Shown piece by piece: positions 27,916 through 37,385 of a DNA stretch of 64,000 nt (positions are counted from its first letter, which is position 1; the number at the start of each line of letters is the position of its first letter). The position numbers and the translations under genes are program-made. The DNA comes from Nostoc piscinale CENA21 (lineage in GTDB: Bacteria > Cyanobacteriota > Cyanobacteriia > Cyanobacteriales > Nostocaceae): positions 4,886,158 to 4,950,157 of the forward strand of contig NZ_CP012036.1 in assembly GCF_001298445.1 (NCBI RefSeq), given 5' to 3'. A model generated the notes under the pieces. The model did no database searches. It was not told where the DNA came from and saw only the letters and a program-made list of their open reading frames with translations.

Positions 27916-28317
27916 TCACGCTTGAATTTCTTGCGCCACCGCTACAGTTACCACCCCAGGTAGTCCTGATAAGCGGAAAATATTTTTTGGAACTAATAAT
28001 TTAGCACCAAGTTCACCATTGTCAGCCGCCAAAATCGCCGCCGCTTCTGCAACACTAGGTGTTCCCGTGGCTTTGGTAATGATTGCAGATGGATTGGGGA
28101 CTAGGACGGTAGATAACTTTGCGGCGGAAAATGTTTGCAAAAGCCAATGGCGTTGATGGCAAATTTTTATTAATGCTGTATCTAATGCTTTTGTATCAAT
28201 GGTAGCAATCCCAGCGATCGCACTTTCATCGAGTAAATATTTTTGAAATACTTGTTCAATGGCTATCACAATCAACTGCGGCGCAGTCCCTTGTTTAAAG
28301 CCAATTCCCACCCACAA
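27916..28317 (-). CDS. Cobalamin biosynthesis protein CbiG, C-terminal domain only
   Basis: A 133-residue protein matching the CbiG C-terminal/CobE domain: WVGIGFKQGT at the N-terminus, AIAGIATIDTKA, and ATGTPSVAEAAAIL. In other bacteria this domain is part of CbiG, which acts in anaerobic cobalamin ring contraction; cyanobacteria often carry it alone or fused elsewhere. The start must be a TTG at 28317 or the frame must continue from an upstream ORF, because no ATG precedes the conserved region and an in-frame stop lies just before it. A T8 tract (28337-28344) sits at that point. Confidence 0.75.
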   Translation of the reverse strand: MWVGIGFKQGTAPQLIVIAIEQVFQKYLLDESAIAGIATIDTKALDTALIKICHQRHWLLQTFSAAKLSTVLVPNPSAIITKATGTPSVAEAAAILAADNGELGAKLLVPKNIFRLSGLPGVVTVAVAQEIQA

Positions 28318-28736
28318 ATTTTGTCGGTAATCAGAATTTTTTTTCTACGCCTGTTGTAGTGAAATTAATCAGCAATCTCCGATGATTTGAGCTTGGGAAA
28401 TGGTCGTTGATTGCAATACCGAAAAATTGATCGATAGAATACTGTTCCCAAAAATTAAAAACTATATATTGAACATGTCTAGCACAGTAGGAAGCACCAA
28501 GGGAGAGAATAGGCAAAAACAGTAGGTTATTTCCTTATATTTTGCTTCATTTTCAGCGTTGAAGCATGACATTTTCGCCTGTGCTTTACCTTGGTGTTTC
28601 AATTTCTTTTGCTCTGTCGCAGTTGGCGAAAATAGCTGCGATAGAGTTTTGCTTTTGAGATACAGTTTTTCTACTATTTAAGTAAATACCGTAGATTGAA
28701 AATTTTGTCAACGCCATCAAGAAGCATAAAAAAATC
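28318..28736 (-). other. Region between cbiG-type gene and mutS
   Basis: Contains a 61-codon minus-strand frame (28331-28516) that would become the N-terminus of the CbiG-type protein if one base were lost from the A8 tract of the coding strand. Otherwise no feature is seen; the mutS promoter should be in the right half. Confidence 0.35.
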
Positions 28737-28817
28737 TTGAGTGATCGCAACTCAACACCAGATCACGCTATCATCGAGTATTGTGGCTTTTGCGTGTGTG
28801 AATCCTGGCATCTATCT

Positions 28818-31427
28818 ATGACCGCTTCTGACTCTGATAACCAGCCAACGGAATCTCTTCAACCCCCTGCGCCTCACGCGGACACGCGACTTGTAGACCG
28901 CAGTAAGCTGAGTAAAATGTATCAGCATTATGTGGAAATCAAAGATAAACATCCCCATGCGTTGTTGTTGTATCGGGTAGGTGATTTCTTTGAAACTTTT
29001 TTCCAAGATGCTGTGACTGTGTCGCGGGAACTGGAATTAGTTCTCACCAGCAAACATGGCGGTGAAGTGGGACGGGTGGCGATGACTGGTGTACCCCACC
29101 ACGCTTGGGAACGCTACAGCACCCAATTGGTAGAGAAAGGCTATGCAGTTGTCATTTGTGACCAAGTAGAAGATGCTTCCGAAGCCGTGGGTTTGGTACG
29201 ACGGGAAGTGACACGCATCCTCACCCCTGGCACGTTGTTAGAAGAGGGGATGTTAAAATCTAGCCGCAATAATTATTTAGCGGCGGCGGTAATTGCGGGG
29301 AATCATTGGGGTTTAGCTTACGCAGATATCTCCACAGGGGAATTTCTGACAACCCAAGGTAGCGATTTAGAACACCTTACCCAAGAATTAATGCGCTTGC
29401 AACCTTCCGAGGTGTTGGTTCCCATCAATGCACCTGATTTGGGGGCTTTGTTGCGTCCTGGGGAAACTTCGCCTCATCTTCCCCAATGTTTACCGCCATC
29501 ATTTTGTTATAGTTTGCGATCGCAAGTACCTTTTTCTCAAGGTGAAGCCAGAAGTAAATTATTGCAGAAATTCAAGGTGCGATCGCTCGAAGGTTTAGGT
29601 TGTGATCATCTTCCCCTGGCTGTGCGGGCAGCTGGCGGTCTTTTAGAATATGTGGAAGATACCCAAAAAGAAAATACAATTTCTCTGCAAAGACTCCGCA
29701 CCTATACACTCACAGACTACTTAATTATTGACCATCAAACCCGCCGGAACTTAGAAATTACCCAAACAGTCCGCGATGGTACTTTTCACGGTTCTCTACT
29801 CTGGGCGTTAGATAGAACTAGCACCGCAATGGGAAGTCGGGCTTTACGGCGTTGGTTATTGCAACCCCTACTGGATATTAAAGGTATTTGGGCGCGGCAA
29901 GAAACAATTCAAGAATTAAAAGAAAATACACCTCTGCGTCAAGATTTGCGTTATTTATTACGGCAAATCTACGATTTAGAACGGCTGACAGGTAGGGCGA
30001 GTTCGGGAACTGCGAATGCGCGAGATTTAATCGCTTTAGCTGATTCTCTTTCGCGTTTGCCAGAATTAGCCCGTTTAGTTGCTGATGCTGGTTCTCCCTT
30101 CTTGAAGGCTTTGCAAAAAGTCCCGCCAGTCTTGGAAGAATTAGCACAAAAAATTCAAGCCCACCTTGTCGAAGCACCACCCATTCATTTAAAAGAAGGA
30201 GGCTTAATTCGTCCAGGCATCAATGTATTATTAGATGAAAGAAAGGCGACTGTAGAAGCAGATCATCAATGGATTGCCAATTTAGAAGTTGATGAAAGGG
30301 CGAGAACAGGTATCCCGACGCTGAAGGTAGGATTTAACGAAACCTTTGGTTACTACATTAGTATTTCTCGCACCAAAGCCGACCAAGTACCCGCCAACTA
30401 TATCCGCAAGCAAACCCTCAAGAATGAAGAACGCTACATCACCCCAGAACTCAAAGAAAGAGAAGCGCGGATTCTCAGTGCGAGGGATGATTTATATAAA
30501 TTGGAATATGAGATTTTTGTCGCCTTAAGGGAAGAAGTCGGTGAACAAGCCGAGGCTATCCGCCAACTTTCTCGCGCCGTAGCGGCGGCGGATGTGTTGT
30601 GTGGTTTAGCCGAGTTGGCTGTGCAGCAAGGTTACTGTCGTCCTGAAATGATATCAGGGCGAGGACTAGAAATTGTAGATGGTCGTCACCCAGTGGTAGA
30701 ACAGTCCTTACCTGCGGGTTTCTTCGTCCCCAATTCCACGTATTTAGGTAGTAGGGAATCGGGAGTAGAGAGTAGTGAAAAAGCCCCACTCCCCACTCCC
30801 CACTCCCCACTCCCTGACTTAATCATTCTGACAGGCCCAAATGCCAGTGGTAAAAGTTGTTACTTGCGTCAGGTAGGGTTAATTCAATTGATGGCGCAAA
30901 TTGGGAGTTTTGTCCCGGCTAAATCTGCCAAACTGGGAGTATGCGATCGCATTTTTACCCGTGTTGGTGCTGTAGATGATTTGGCAACTGGTCAATCTAC
31001 CTTTATGGTAGAAATGAATGAAACCGCCAATATTCTCAACCATGCCACATCGAAATCTTTAGTATTATTAGATGAAATTGGACGCGGGACAGCCACTTTT
31101 GACGGTCTTTCTATTGCTTGGGCGGTTGCAGAATATATCGCTACCGAGATTCGTTCCCGGACAATTTTTGCCACTCACTATCATGAATTAAATGAGTTGG
31201 CGGGGATGTTACCCAATGTGGCTAACTATCAAGTCACCGTCAAAGAATTACCAGATCAAATTATCTTTTTGCATCAAGTCCAACCCGGTGGGGCTGATAA
31301 ATCTTACGGTATCGAAGCCGGAAGGTTAGCTGGTTTACCTGCGGTGGTTATTCAACGGGCAAAACAAGTTATGGGACAAATTGAGAAACACAGTAAGATT
31401 GCGATCGGGTTGAAGAATTTAACTTGA
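28818..31427 (+). CDS. mutS: DNA mismatch repair protein MutS
   Basis: Mismatch recognition ATPase of 869 residues from the ATG at 28818; the frame is open 27 codons further upstream to a TTG, but the family start fits 28818. The mismatch-binding Phe motif is in LYRVGDFFETFF. The C-terminal ATPase has TGPNASGKS, the Walker B LLDEIGRGTATFDG and ATHYHEL. A ~20-residue insert (SRESGVESSEKAPLPTPHSP) just before the ATPase P-loop strand is read from an intergenic-type repeat (30748-30812). Confidence 0.96.
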   Translation: MTASDSDNQPTESLQPPAPHADTRLVDRSKLSKMYQHYVEIKDKHPHALLLYRVGDFFETFFQDAVTVSRELELVLTSKHGGEVGRVAMTGVPHHAWERYSTQLVEKGYAVVICDQVEDASEAVGLVRREVTRILTPGTLLEEGMLKSSRNNYLAAAVIAGNHWGLAYADISTGEFLTTQGSDLEHLTQELMRLQPSEVLVPINAPDLGALLRPGETSPHLPQCLPPSFCYSLRSQVPFSQGEARSKLLQKFKVRSLEGLGCDHLPLAVRAAGGLLEYVEDTQKENTISLQRLRTYTLTDYLIIDHQTRRNLEITQTVRDGTFHGSLLWALDRTSTAMGSRALRRWLLQPLLDIKGIWARQETIQELKENTPLRQDLRYLLRQIYDLERLTGRASSGTANARDLIALADSLSRLPELARLVADAGSPFLKALQKVPPVLEELAQKIQAHLVEAPPIHLKEGGLIRPGINVLLDERKATVEADHQWIANLEVDERARTGIPTLKVGFNETFGYYISISRTKADQVPANYIRKQTLKNEERYITPELKEREARILSARDDLYKLEYEIFVALREEVGEQAEAIRQLSRAVAAADVLCGLAELAVQQGYCRPEMISGRGLEIVDGRHPVVEQSLPAGFFVPNSTYLGSRESGVESSEKAPLPTPHSPLPDLIILTGPNASGKSCYLRQVGLIQLMAQIGSFVPAKSAKLGVCDRIFTRVGAVDDLATGQSTFMVEMNETANILNHATSKSLVLLDEIGRGTATFDGLSIAWAVAEYIATEIRSRTIFATHYHELNELAGMLPNVANYQVTVKELPDQIIFLHQVQPGGADKSYGIEAGRLAGLPAVVIQRAKQVMGQIEKHSKIAIGLKNLT
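30748..30812 (+). repeat. Intergenic-type repeat inserted in frame inside mutS
   Basis: 'gtagtagggaatcgggag' followed by tandem CCCCACT units ('ccccactccccactcccc'), matching the G-rich/C-rich spacer style found between kdpA and kdpB. It keeps the mutS frame open. Confidence 0.75.
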
Positions 31428-31712
31428 GTGTGGCAGTTTTATTTGATGAGTAGACAAGGGGGAAAAGGAGGACAAGGGAGACAAGGGGGACAAGAGAGAT
31501 AGTGAAATACTGTAGAGACGTTATAGCGTTTCCTAGTCTGCTGAGGTACGAACTTATCTATTCCCATCTGCGTTCATCCGCGTACCCTTCGGGAAGCCGC
31601 TTGCGCGTCTACATCGGCGGTTAATTATTCTTGCTTGTATCTCACTAGAATGAGAAACGCTATATATGTAACATCTCTACATGGTTTTGGGTTTTAATTC
31701 AGACTTTTTGTA
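31428..31712 (+). repeat. Repeat-rich gap after mutS
   Basis: Contains 'gacaagggggacaag' runs and the widespread Nostocales sequences 'catctgcgttcatccgcg' and 'cccttcgggaagccgcttg'. No gene is seen. Confidence 0.55.
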
Positions 31713-32102
31713 CTAGTAGACAGAACAATTAATAGAAAGAACACCCTTATCTGAAAATGCGACTCTTACCTTATATTCTGCCGGACAAGTCTCAACTACA
31801 TTACCAGTTCTAATTTTAATTTCTTCTGAAAGTTCACAGCTATTAAATTGCACTTTTTCATCAAACACAATATAACTTTTGGCTTTACAGGGAAAATTAG
31901 ATGTTCCAGTGGTGGGGCTAGAAACTTGCACATTAACATTCTGAGCAAGTGAACAAGTTGCCAACGAATTATTTGGATGATAAACAACAGTACCTGTTTC
32001 ACATGAAATTGCCGCCTTAGCAGGTGATGAAATAGAAAAATTAATAGTTAACAAACTTGATGCCAATGCAAATAATACACCTGTTTGATTAGGTGATTTC
32101 AT
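31713..32102 (-). CDS. Small secreted protein of unknown function
   Basis: A 129-residue protein with a clear signal peptide (GVLFALASSLLTINFSISSPAKA, cleavage near residue 30) and a mature part of ~100 residues with six cysteines (SCETG, ATCSL, FPCKA, NSCEL, ETCPA, INCSV). Three disulfides in the periplasm or outside the cell are plausible. No family is recognised. A terminator-like hairpin lies 65 bases upstream on the same strand, so its promoter must be very close or it is read through. Confidence 0.7.
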   Translation of the reverse strand: MKSPNQTGVLFALASSLLTINFSISSPAKAAISCETGTVVYHPNNSLATCSLAQNVNVQVSSPTTGTSNFPCKAKSYIVFDEKVQFNSCELSEEIKIRTGNVVETCPAEYKVRVAFSDKGVLSINCSVY

Positions 32103-32159
32103 ATAGTAGATTTCCCTGATGAATGAAATAAAAAATAGTGCTTAACTTCTGAAAAATTA

Positions 32160-32240
32160 CACATATAAAAGGGCATCTAAAGATTAGATGCCCGTCATGT
32201 AGGAAACCCCCAAAAGGGTTGTCCTTACACCTTCCCAACT
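32160..32240 (-). ncRNA. Candidate small RNA or leader with two hairpins
   Basis: Read on the minus strand: hairpin AACCC-TTTTGG-GGGTT, a short linker with CCTACATGAC, then a perfect 10-bp hairpin GGGCATCTAA-TCT-TTAGATGCCC followed by TTTTAT. The order (structured body then terminator) is what a small regulatory RNA looks like. It could equally be the 3' end of the O-antigen ligase mRNA. No known family was recognised. Confidence 0.4.
32167..32193 (-). terminator. Rho-independent terminator-like hairpin
   Basis: A perfect 10-bp stem with a 3-base loop (32171-32193), followed on the minus strand by TTTTAT. It lies downstream of the O-antigen ligase and upstream of the small secreted protein gene. 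Confidence 0.7.
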
Positions 32241-32471
32241 ATCAGCAACATTAGATAATTTCTAATTAGATAACTAGAAATTATCTAAATCACAAATGTG
32301 AATAGTGTAATTTTAAGAACTAATAAATACGAATGCCGACAGTGTAACCACGGAAAAAGCAGCAAGAAACAAAATGCTATTTATGAGCAGAAATGCTGAT
32401 ACAGATATATGAACCGAAATTATCTGTACAAATTGTGGCTAGAGAGTAGGCGATCGCATTTTTTGAAATAT

Positions 32472-33785
32472 CTAATTCTCATTTGCCAAGGGCTTGTGAT
32501 TTTGCTGAGGGTAAAATACAATTCCGCAAATTGCTGCTAAAAATAACCAAAACAGGGTATTGACGCGAAAATCAAATAAGGTTACATCCACAGTATTGAA
32601 TAATATCAACTCGCCAAATACCAAAAGATAACTGAAGAACACTAACCTATCTGTTTTAACCAAAGAATTAGATTGTCGCAAAAATTGCATACCTGCAATT
32701 AATATTCCAGCTAGTAAACCACAAAATAACAGAGTAGCAGGAAATCCGGTTTCCGCAGATAACATTAAAAACAAGTTATGGGGATGACCTAAATCAATAT
32801 TCATTTTGGCTTTGTAAAGTGCAGAGAAACTACGTAAACCCCAACCATTCCAAGGATGCTGTTGTGCCAAAGACCAAGCAAATTCCCATTGAGTTTTTCT
32901 CATTAAAGCTACTGGTCTATCGGGATACATTTCATCATTTAACCTCGCCCAAAAGAAAGCCGGAACTACGCGACGGAAAATTTGGGCGATGGGAGAAGGT
33001 GCAAAAGCAGCCAACAGAATCGTAGTGATGACTCCAACCACGCTACCAACCAAGATGTGCCAACCTTGATACAGTGCGTAAGCTAAACAGGCAATCATGG
33101 CGATCGCCCATCCGTTGCGCGAATTAGTTAAAATCAAGGCGGCAAAACTGGCAATCAGTATTAGCGTCAAAAGACCAATAATGGATTTTTTTCTCGTTCT
33201 GGATTGCCATTGTTCGAGTAATAAAGCTATCCCGACAGTAAAAATAATCGCCAGATAAGCAGCCAACAAATTAGCGTGCATGAATAAAGCCGCCATTCGC
33301 CCTGGTGGTTCACCTCCCGGCTCAACCGCCCAATCTAAAACAATCCACAAAAACTGTAATTTTAACGCCCAAGCTAAAAACAACTGTCCAAAGCCAATTA
33401 CAATCACTGGTACAGCACCAATTACCAAAATCCAGGCTATCTGGCGCAATTGGGCAATTGTCTGAATCAAGTTACCCCAACCAACAGACACTAAAACGTA
33501 AGGTACTAAATTAAACAAACCTAAAAAAGCATCGGCTTTATAAGTGGCAAATCCTGACGTAATTACCAATAATAATGTCCAAATCGCAAATCCCCGATTG
33601 ATTGGGCGGCGAATAATTTTGCGGTATTGTTGCAGCCAAGTCAGCAAAGATGCCAAAATTATCGCCACCACCCCAACAAATGGACTGAGGGGAAAAATCA
33701 ATAGCCCGATTTGGAAAATATTCCAAGCAAATTGGCTTTTTGGGTTGGGATGATCAAAAGCTAGTTTCAAGCTGGCTCCCAACAT
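32472..33785 (-). CDS. O-antigen ligase/polymerase family membrane protein
   Basis: A 437-residue protein with about 10-12 membrane helices and the Wzy/WaaL family signature region: long loop FFWARLNDEMYPDRPVALMRK, then WNGWGLRSFSALY and DLGHPHNLFLMLSAETGFPA, where the conserved H-N-L-F motif lies. It joins or polymerises glycans on lipid carriers for exopolysaccharide or O-antigen. The start (ATG at 33785) overlaps the end of the YaaW-like gene by 19 bases, implying co-translation. No glycosyltransferases are adjacent. Confidence 0.85.
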   Translation of the reverse strand: MLGASLKLAFDHPNPKSQFAWNIFQIGLLIFPLSPFVGVVAIILASLLTWLQQYRKIIRRPINRGFAIWTLLLVITSGFATYKADAFLGLFNLVPYVLVSVGWGNLIQTIAQLRQIAWILVIGAVPVIVIGFGQLFLAWALKLQFLWIVLDWAVEPGGEPPGRMAALFMHANLLAAYLAIIFTVGIALLLEQWQSRTRKKSIIGLLTLILIASFAALILTNSRNGWAIAMIACLAYALYQGWHILVGSVVGVITTILLAAFAPSPIAQIFRRVVPAFFWARLNDEMYPDRPVALMRKTQWEFAWSLAQQHPWNGWGLRSFSALYKAKMNIDLGHPHNLFLMLSAETGFPATLLFCGLLAGILIAGMQFLRQSNSLVKTDRLVFFSYLLVFGELILFNTVDVTLFDFRVNTLFWLFLAAICGIVFYPQQNHKPLANEN

Positions 33786-34609
33786 TCTGTGCGAGTAAGA
33801 CGAATTTGGGCTAAAGCAAAAATAGTCGGGATAATGCGACCATAATTAGTAGCGATCGCTCGCCAACCTAAATCAGCTAAAAACCAAGTCCACATAGCCG
33901 GGCCGACAAAAGCAAATACAGTACGAACTGCCCCATAACGTGCTGCACTCAGTGTCATACCTCGCCGCGCCATTTGCATCGCCACATAAGTTTCAAACTG
34001 GGTTTTGGCTACTGTTGAACCTGTAACAGCCGCTTGTTTAGCTACTTGATAGGTAGCAAAGTGCAAAGCAAATTGTCGCGCAATTTGTTTGAGGACAAAT
34101 GGTTGAATGACAGAGGTAACAGCTAACGCACTACCACCCTTAAACAGCAATCCCAAGGGGTCATGCTGCAACATTAATGGTAATGGTTCTTTAAGTTCTG
34201 TTTTCACCAAATGACGCTGGACTTTGACAGTCAACTTTTGTTTTTCTTTTTCTGGCAGTTTTTTCCACACTTGCCCCAGCAAATGTAAAAATACTTCTGC
34301 TTCTAAATCAACAGTTGTTAAATGATTGGAATAAGGAATTTTTAAATATTTACAAACTTGAATTAGTGCTTGGCGGTAAGTTACTTGGTTTGTGCGTCCC
34401 CGCAACACTGTTACCCCATCAGCTGCCAAAAACCGGAAACGCTCTTCTAATGAGTCTAACCAAGCTTGGCGGCTCTGACTTTGAACTTCGATAGGTTCAG
34501 GTGTCTGAACATAATCTAGGGGATTGAACTTTCGACTAAACAAAATTGCTGTTAAATCTTGCAATTCATCATCTGTTGCTAGTTCTAAGGCCGCCCTGAG
34601 TTCATCCAA
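33767..34609 (-). CDS. YaaW-family (UPF0174-like) protein
   Basis: A 280-residue protein. The N-terminal ~150 residues are helical (ALELATDDELQDLTAILFSRK is the family-typical beginning). The C-terminal half is hydrophobic and Ala-rich (AKTQFETYVAMQMARRGMTLS, TVFAFVGPAMWTWFLADLG). The function is unknown across the family. Translation probably starts at a TTG (34609) behind AGGA; no in-frame ATG precedes the conserved start. It overlaps the downstream O-antigen ligase gene. Confidence 0.75.
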   Translation of the reverse strand: MDELRAALELATDDELQDLTAILFSRKFNPLDYVQTPEPIEVQSQSRQAWLDSLEERFRFLAADGVTVLRGRTNQVTYRQALIQVCKYLKIPYSNHLTTVDLEAEVFLHLLGQVWKKLPEKEKQKLTVKVQRHLVKTELKEPLPLMLQHDPLGLLFKGGSALAVTSVIQPFVLKQIARQFALHFATYQVAKQAAVTGSTVAKTQFETYVAMQMARRGMTLSAARYGAVRTVFAFVGPAMWTWFLADLGWRAIATNYGRIIPTIFALAQIRLTRTECWEPA

Positions 34610-34877
34610 TGTTCCTTTCCTCCCTTCCGTGCAGCTTGTCTGTACTTTATTCTACTATTAGCTTTTGGCGGTCTTTAGTAGTGTTTTTATCCTTCGCCAT
34701 CTGTATTTTGTCATTGGATCAAGAATTTAGAAGCCAGAATTCAGAATTCAGCACAAAAATGAGAATAAGTCAGAATACTCTACGGTAAGGTTCCTAGAAC
34801 CCCTCTAAATTCTGACTCCTGACTCCTGAATTCTGTTTGATAATAACCAAAGACTTAAAACAAAGGACTATTAACTA

Positions 34878-35903
34878 ATGATAGACGTTGCTGTAATTGG
34901 TGCTGGTATGGCGGGGTTAGTTTGCGCCCAGCAATTAAAGCAAGCGGGATATTCAGTATTAGTTGTGGAGAAATCCCGTGGCTTGGGGGGAAGAATGGCA
35001 ACACGTCGCTTGCATGATACTTGGGCAGATCATGGCACTTGTTATCTCAAACCAAAAGGTGAGTTTTTCCAAGAGTTTATTGATTTATTGTGCGATCGCC
35101 AAATTATCACAGTTTGGAATCATGACCAACTCCCACCACGTTATATTGCGCCTGCGGGGATGAGTGCGATCGCTAAATTTCTGGCGCAAGGTTTGGATAT
35201 ACTACTCAATCAACGGGTGATTGCGATTCACTCAACACCCGAAAATACTTGGCAATTGACTCTAGAATCTAGCAATGAAGAAATTATAGCCAAGGCAGTT
35301 GTAGTGGCGATTCCTGCACCCCAAGCTGTGATGTTATTAGAACCCTTGGGGGAAAATTTATTAGGAACGGACTTTTTAACTAACTTAAAGGCGGTGGAAT
35401 TTGCACCTTGTCTTAGTGCGATCGCAGGCTATCCCAATTCCACACCCCTACCAGATTGGCAAGCCCAAAGTTTTACAGATGATCCTGTGTTGGGCTGGAT
35501 TGGTTTAGATAGTAGCAAGCGCCCCCAACCAAAACAACCTGTATTTGTCGTGCAAAGCAGTGCTAATTTCGCCCAACTGCATCTAGAGTCCTCCGATTTA
35601 CAACCTGTCGGGCAGAAAATGTTGCACCACGCCGCCCAAACTCTCGCACTACCTTGGCTAGAGACACCCGAATGGCTACAAGTACACCGTTGGCGTTATG
35701 CCTTTCCTAGCCATTCTTGGACAGAAAGTATTTTATCTGCCAGTGCTTCCTTACCTTTAGTGTGCTGTGGTGATTGGTGCGGCGGTAATCTCGTTGAAGG
35801 TGCAATGCTTTCTGGATTAGCTGCTGCCTTTGCAATTAATCATCATCTAAACCAAGTCACTCTCGCCAATGTGAACTTTTTCAAAAATTTTACCTTTTTA
35901 TAA
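34878..35903 (+). CDS. FAD-dependent oxidoreductase (renalase/amine-oxidase-like)
   Basis: A 341-residue flavoprotein. The Rossmann dinucleotide motif VIGAGMAGLVCAQ is at the N-terminus, followed by the second FAD signature EKSRGLGGRMATRR and the C-terminal CGDWCGGNLVEGAMLSGLAAA. This matches the small NAD(P)/FAD oxidoreductases of cyanobacteria and plants. The substrate is unknown. The gene is intact and normal in length. Confidence 0.88.
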   Translation: MIDVAVIGAGMAGLVCAQQLKQAGYSVLVVEKSRGLGGRMATRRLHDTWADHGTCYLKPKGEFFQEFIDLLCDRQIITVWNHDQLPPRYIAPAGMSAIAKFLAQGLDILLNQRVIAIHSTPENTWQLTLESSNEEIIAKAVVVAIPAPQAVMLLEPLGENLLGTDFLTNLKAVEFAPCLSAIAGYPNSTPLPDWQAQSFTDDPVLGWIGLDSSKRPQPKQPVFVVQSSANFAQLHLESSDLQPVGQKMLHHAAQTLALPWLETPEWLQVHRWRYAFPSHSWTESILSASASLPLVCCGDWCGGNLVEGAMLSGLAAAFAINHHLNQVTLANVNFFKNFTFL

Positions 35904-36429
35904 CATCTATCGTTAGACTGGTTCCTTTGTGTAACCACATCTTTTTTCTCAAGATTTGCTACATTTTTACATCAAAAATTTGTTATCTAGAATACATAGA
36001 GCAATCTAAAGAATAATTTAGAAATAATAGGTAATAAATCAATGAGTAATTTACATTACTTAAGAAGTTTTACTTACCTCAATATTTCATGCTCCAGAAT
36101 GTTGTTAATAAAAAATTAAAATTGATCCCCTAGGCTTATGCTGCGTTTTGTGTAGATTTTCCCCAAAAAGATAGAAATTTGAAATAATTAGCATTGTGTA
36201 TCTACAGCTTCATTACTGTCAGATTTGGTTGAAGTTTATAGACAAAATTTAGAGTTTGCTAGTATAAAATTTAACTTAAAATACCGTTGCAAAAGTCTGA
36301 TTTTGTACGTAAGTCAAAGTTAAATTCAGAGTATAAAAACCAGTTCCGTGAAGCGGTTTCGGCGAATTAGTAGAACTCAGTGAGTCTTTAAAACAAAACT
36401 CAACCGTATTTCAATGGAGATAAAACCTT
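35904..36429 (+). other. Long AT-rich intergenic region
   Basis: A 526-base gap with no coding frame. It includes the leader of the next gene, with GGAGA about 8 bases ahead of its ATG. No recognisable riboswitch, repeat or terminator was seen. Confidence 0.5.
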
Positions 36430-36807
36430 ATGAGAACAGTAGTCAATTTAACCAGAGAATCGTTAGTCAGCGAAATCAAAAGTGTTTTAGATACTTATGC
36501 CTACTATCCTTATCAAGAAACCTTTGCGATTCCTGAATTACGTCAAGAATTAATTGATTTTGTCATTAGCCGCATTCCCTGTTTTTATAACGAAGAGTTT
36601 GACAGAGAATTTCCCCTACAAAACATCATCAAAGATGTTCCAATAGAGCAGAAATTTCCTCGTAGTCCATTAGAGCAGAAATTACATTTACAAAACTTGA
36701 TTCATCAAGGCATTTTTGCCATCATGCAAGATAAATCCGCTTGGATTAACAATCATCTATGTAGTACAGTTGAGCCTGGTTGTGAACCTTCTCAATGGTT
36801 CGGTTAA
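36430..36807 (+). CDS. Conserved-looking hypothetical protein
   Basis: A 125-residue acidic protein, MRTVVNLTRESLVSEIKSVL..., with predicted helices and the segment RQELIDFVISRIPCFYNEEF. It has no membrane segment or signal peptide. A good ribosome site (GGAGATAAAACCTT before the ATG) supports the start. No family or function is recognised. It is preceded by a long untranslated region and followed by repeat DNA, so it is probably a single-gene unit. Confidence 0.7.
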   Translation: MRTVVNLTRESLVSEIKSVLDTYAYYPYQETFAIPELRQELIDFVISRIPCFYNEEFDREFPLQNIIKDVPIEQKFPRSPLEQKLHLQNLIHQGIFAIMQDKSAWINNHLCSTVEPGCEPSQWFG

Positions 36808-37208
36808 TTAAATAAAAGTTTTACATCTTGTCTTTACAGCAACTACCTATTATCTACAACTGGTGAAAACTAGAAGTGAGCAGTGACAACAACTCCCCAC
36901 TTTTAGTAAGTCTTAAGTACGGTGGGTTGACGATTTTAGCCTCACGCATCATACTTAAGATTTACTTTATCAAAATTATCTAAATTTCAGATTTATCTGC
37001 GTCCATTTGCGTTCATCTGCGGTTAGCTTTTTCTTGCTATATAGCAATCCTAAATGATTTACAAACATTTCTCCCTTGTCTCCCGTCTCTACCTTGTCTA
37101 GCTGTTATCGTTTGTTCATATCTCAAATAGGACTGCTATACTCACCTATATAGAAAGCACTATAAGCTAGATTTATAAAGGTTGAGGTGCAACTAATCAA
37201 GTTAACCA
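36808..37208 (+). repeat. Repeat-containing intergenic region
   Basis: Includes 'tctgcgtccatttgcg' with 'ttcatctgcggttagc' (the same dispersed family as at 19425-19460 and 31570) and the 'cttgtctcccgtctctacc' type. No gene is seen. Confidence 0.55.
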
Positions 37209-37377
37209 ATGAAAACTATCAGCACACTTTTTTAACGCAGAACGTAACCAACTACAGATAGAGATTGATAAGATAACTAGTATTGAACAAGTAGTTAAAC
37301 TAGTTCAAAATCGACTCGATAATTTAGAAAGAATTTATATTAGTGAGTTAAATTTAACTCAAGTCCGTTTAGCATCA
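37209..37377 (+). pseudogene. 5' part of the frameshifted gene at 37386-38108
   Basis: From ATG 37209 the frame reads MKTISTLF and stops at 37233-37235 inside a T6 tract. With one T fewer it continues: NAERNQLQIEIDKITSIEQV, LVQNRLDNLERIYI, SELNLTQVRLASF, up to the T10 tract at 37378-37387. The strongly helical, coding-like peptide shows this is real former coding sequence. Together with the next entry it gives a ~300-residue protein. Confidence 0.65.
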
Positions 37378-37385
37378 TTTTTTTT

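Larger units (their letters stand above)
32103..32471 (-). other. Intergenic region with structured segment
   Basis: A 369-base gap between the O-antigen ligase stop and the small secreted protein start. The left part (32160-32240) is structured and is annotated separately. The rest is AT-rich and shows nothing further. Confidence 0.5.
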
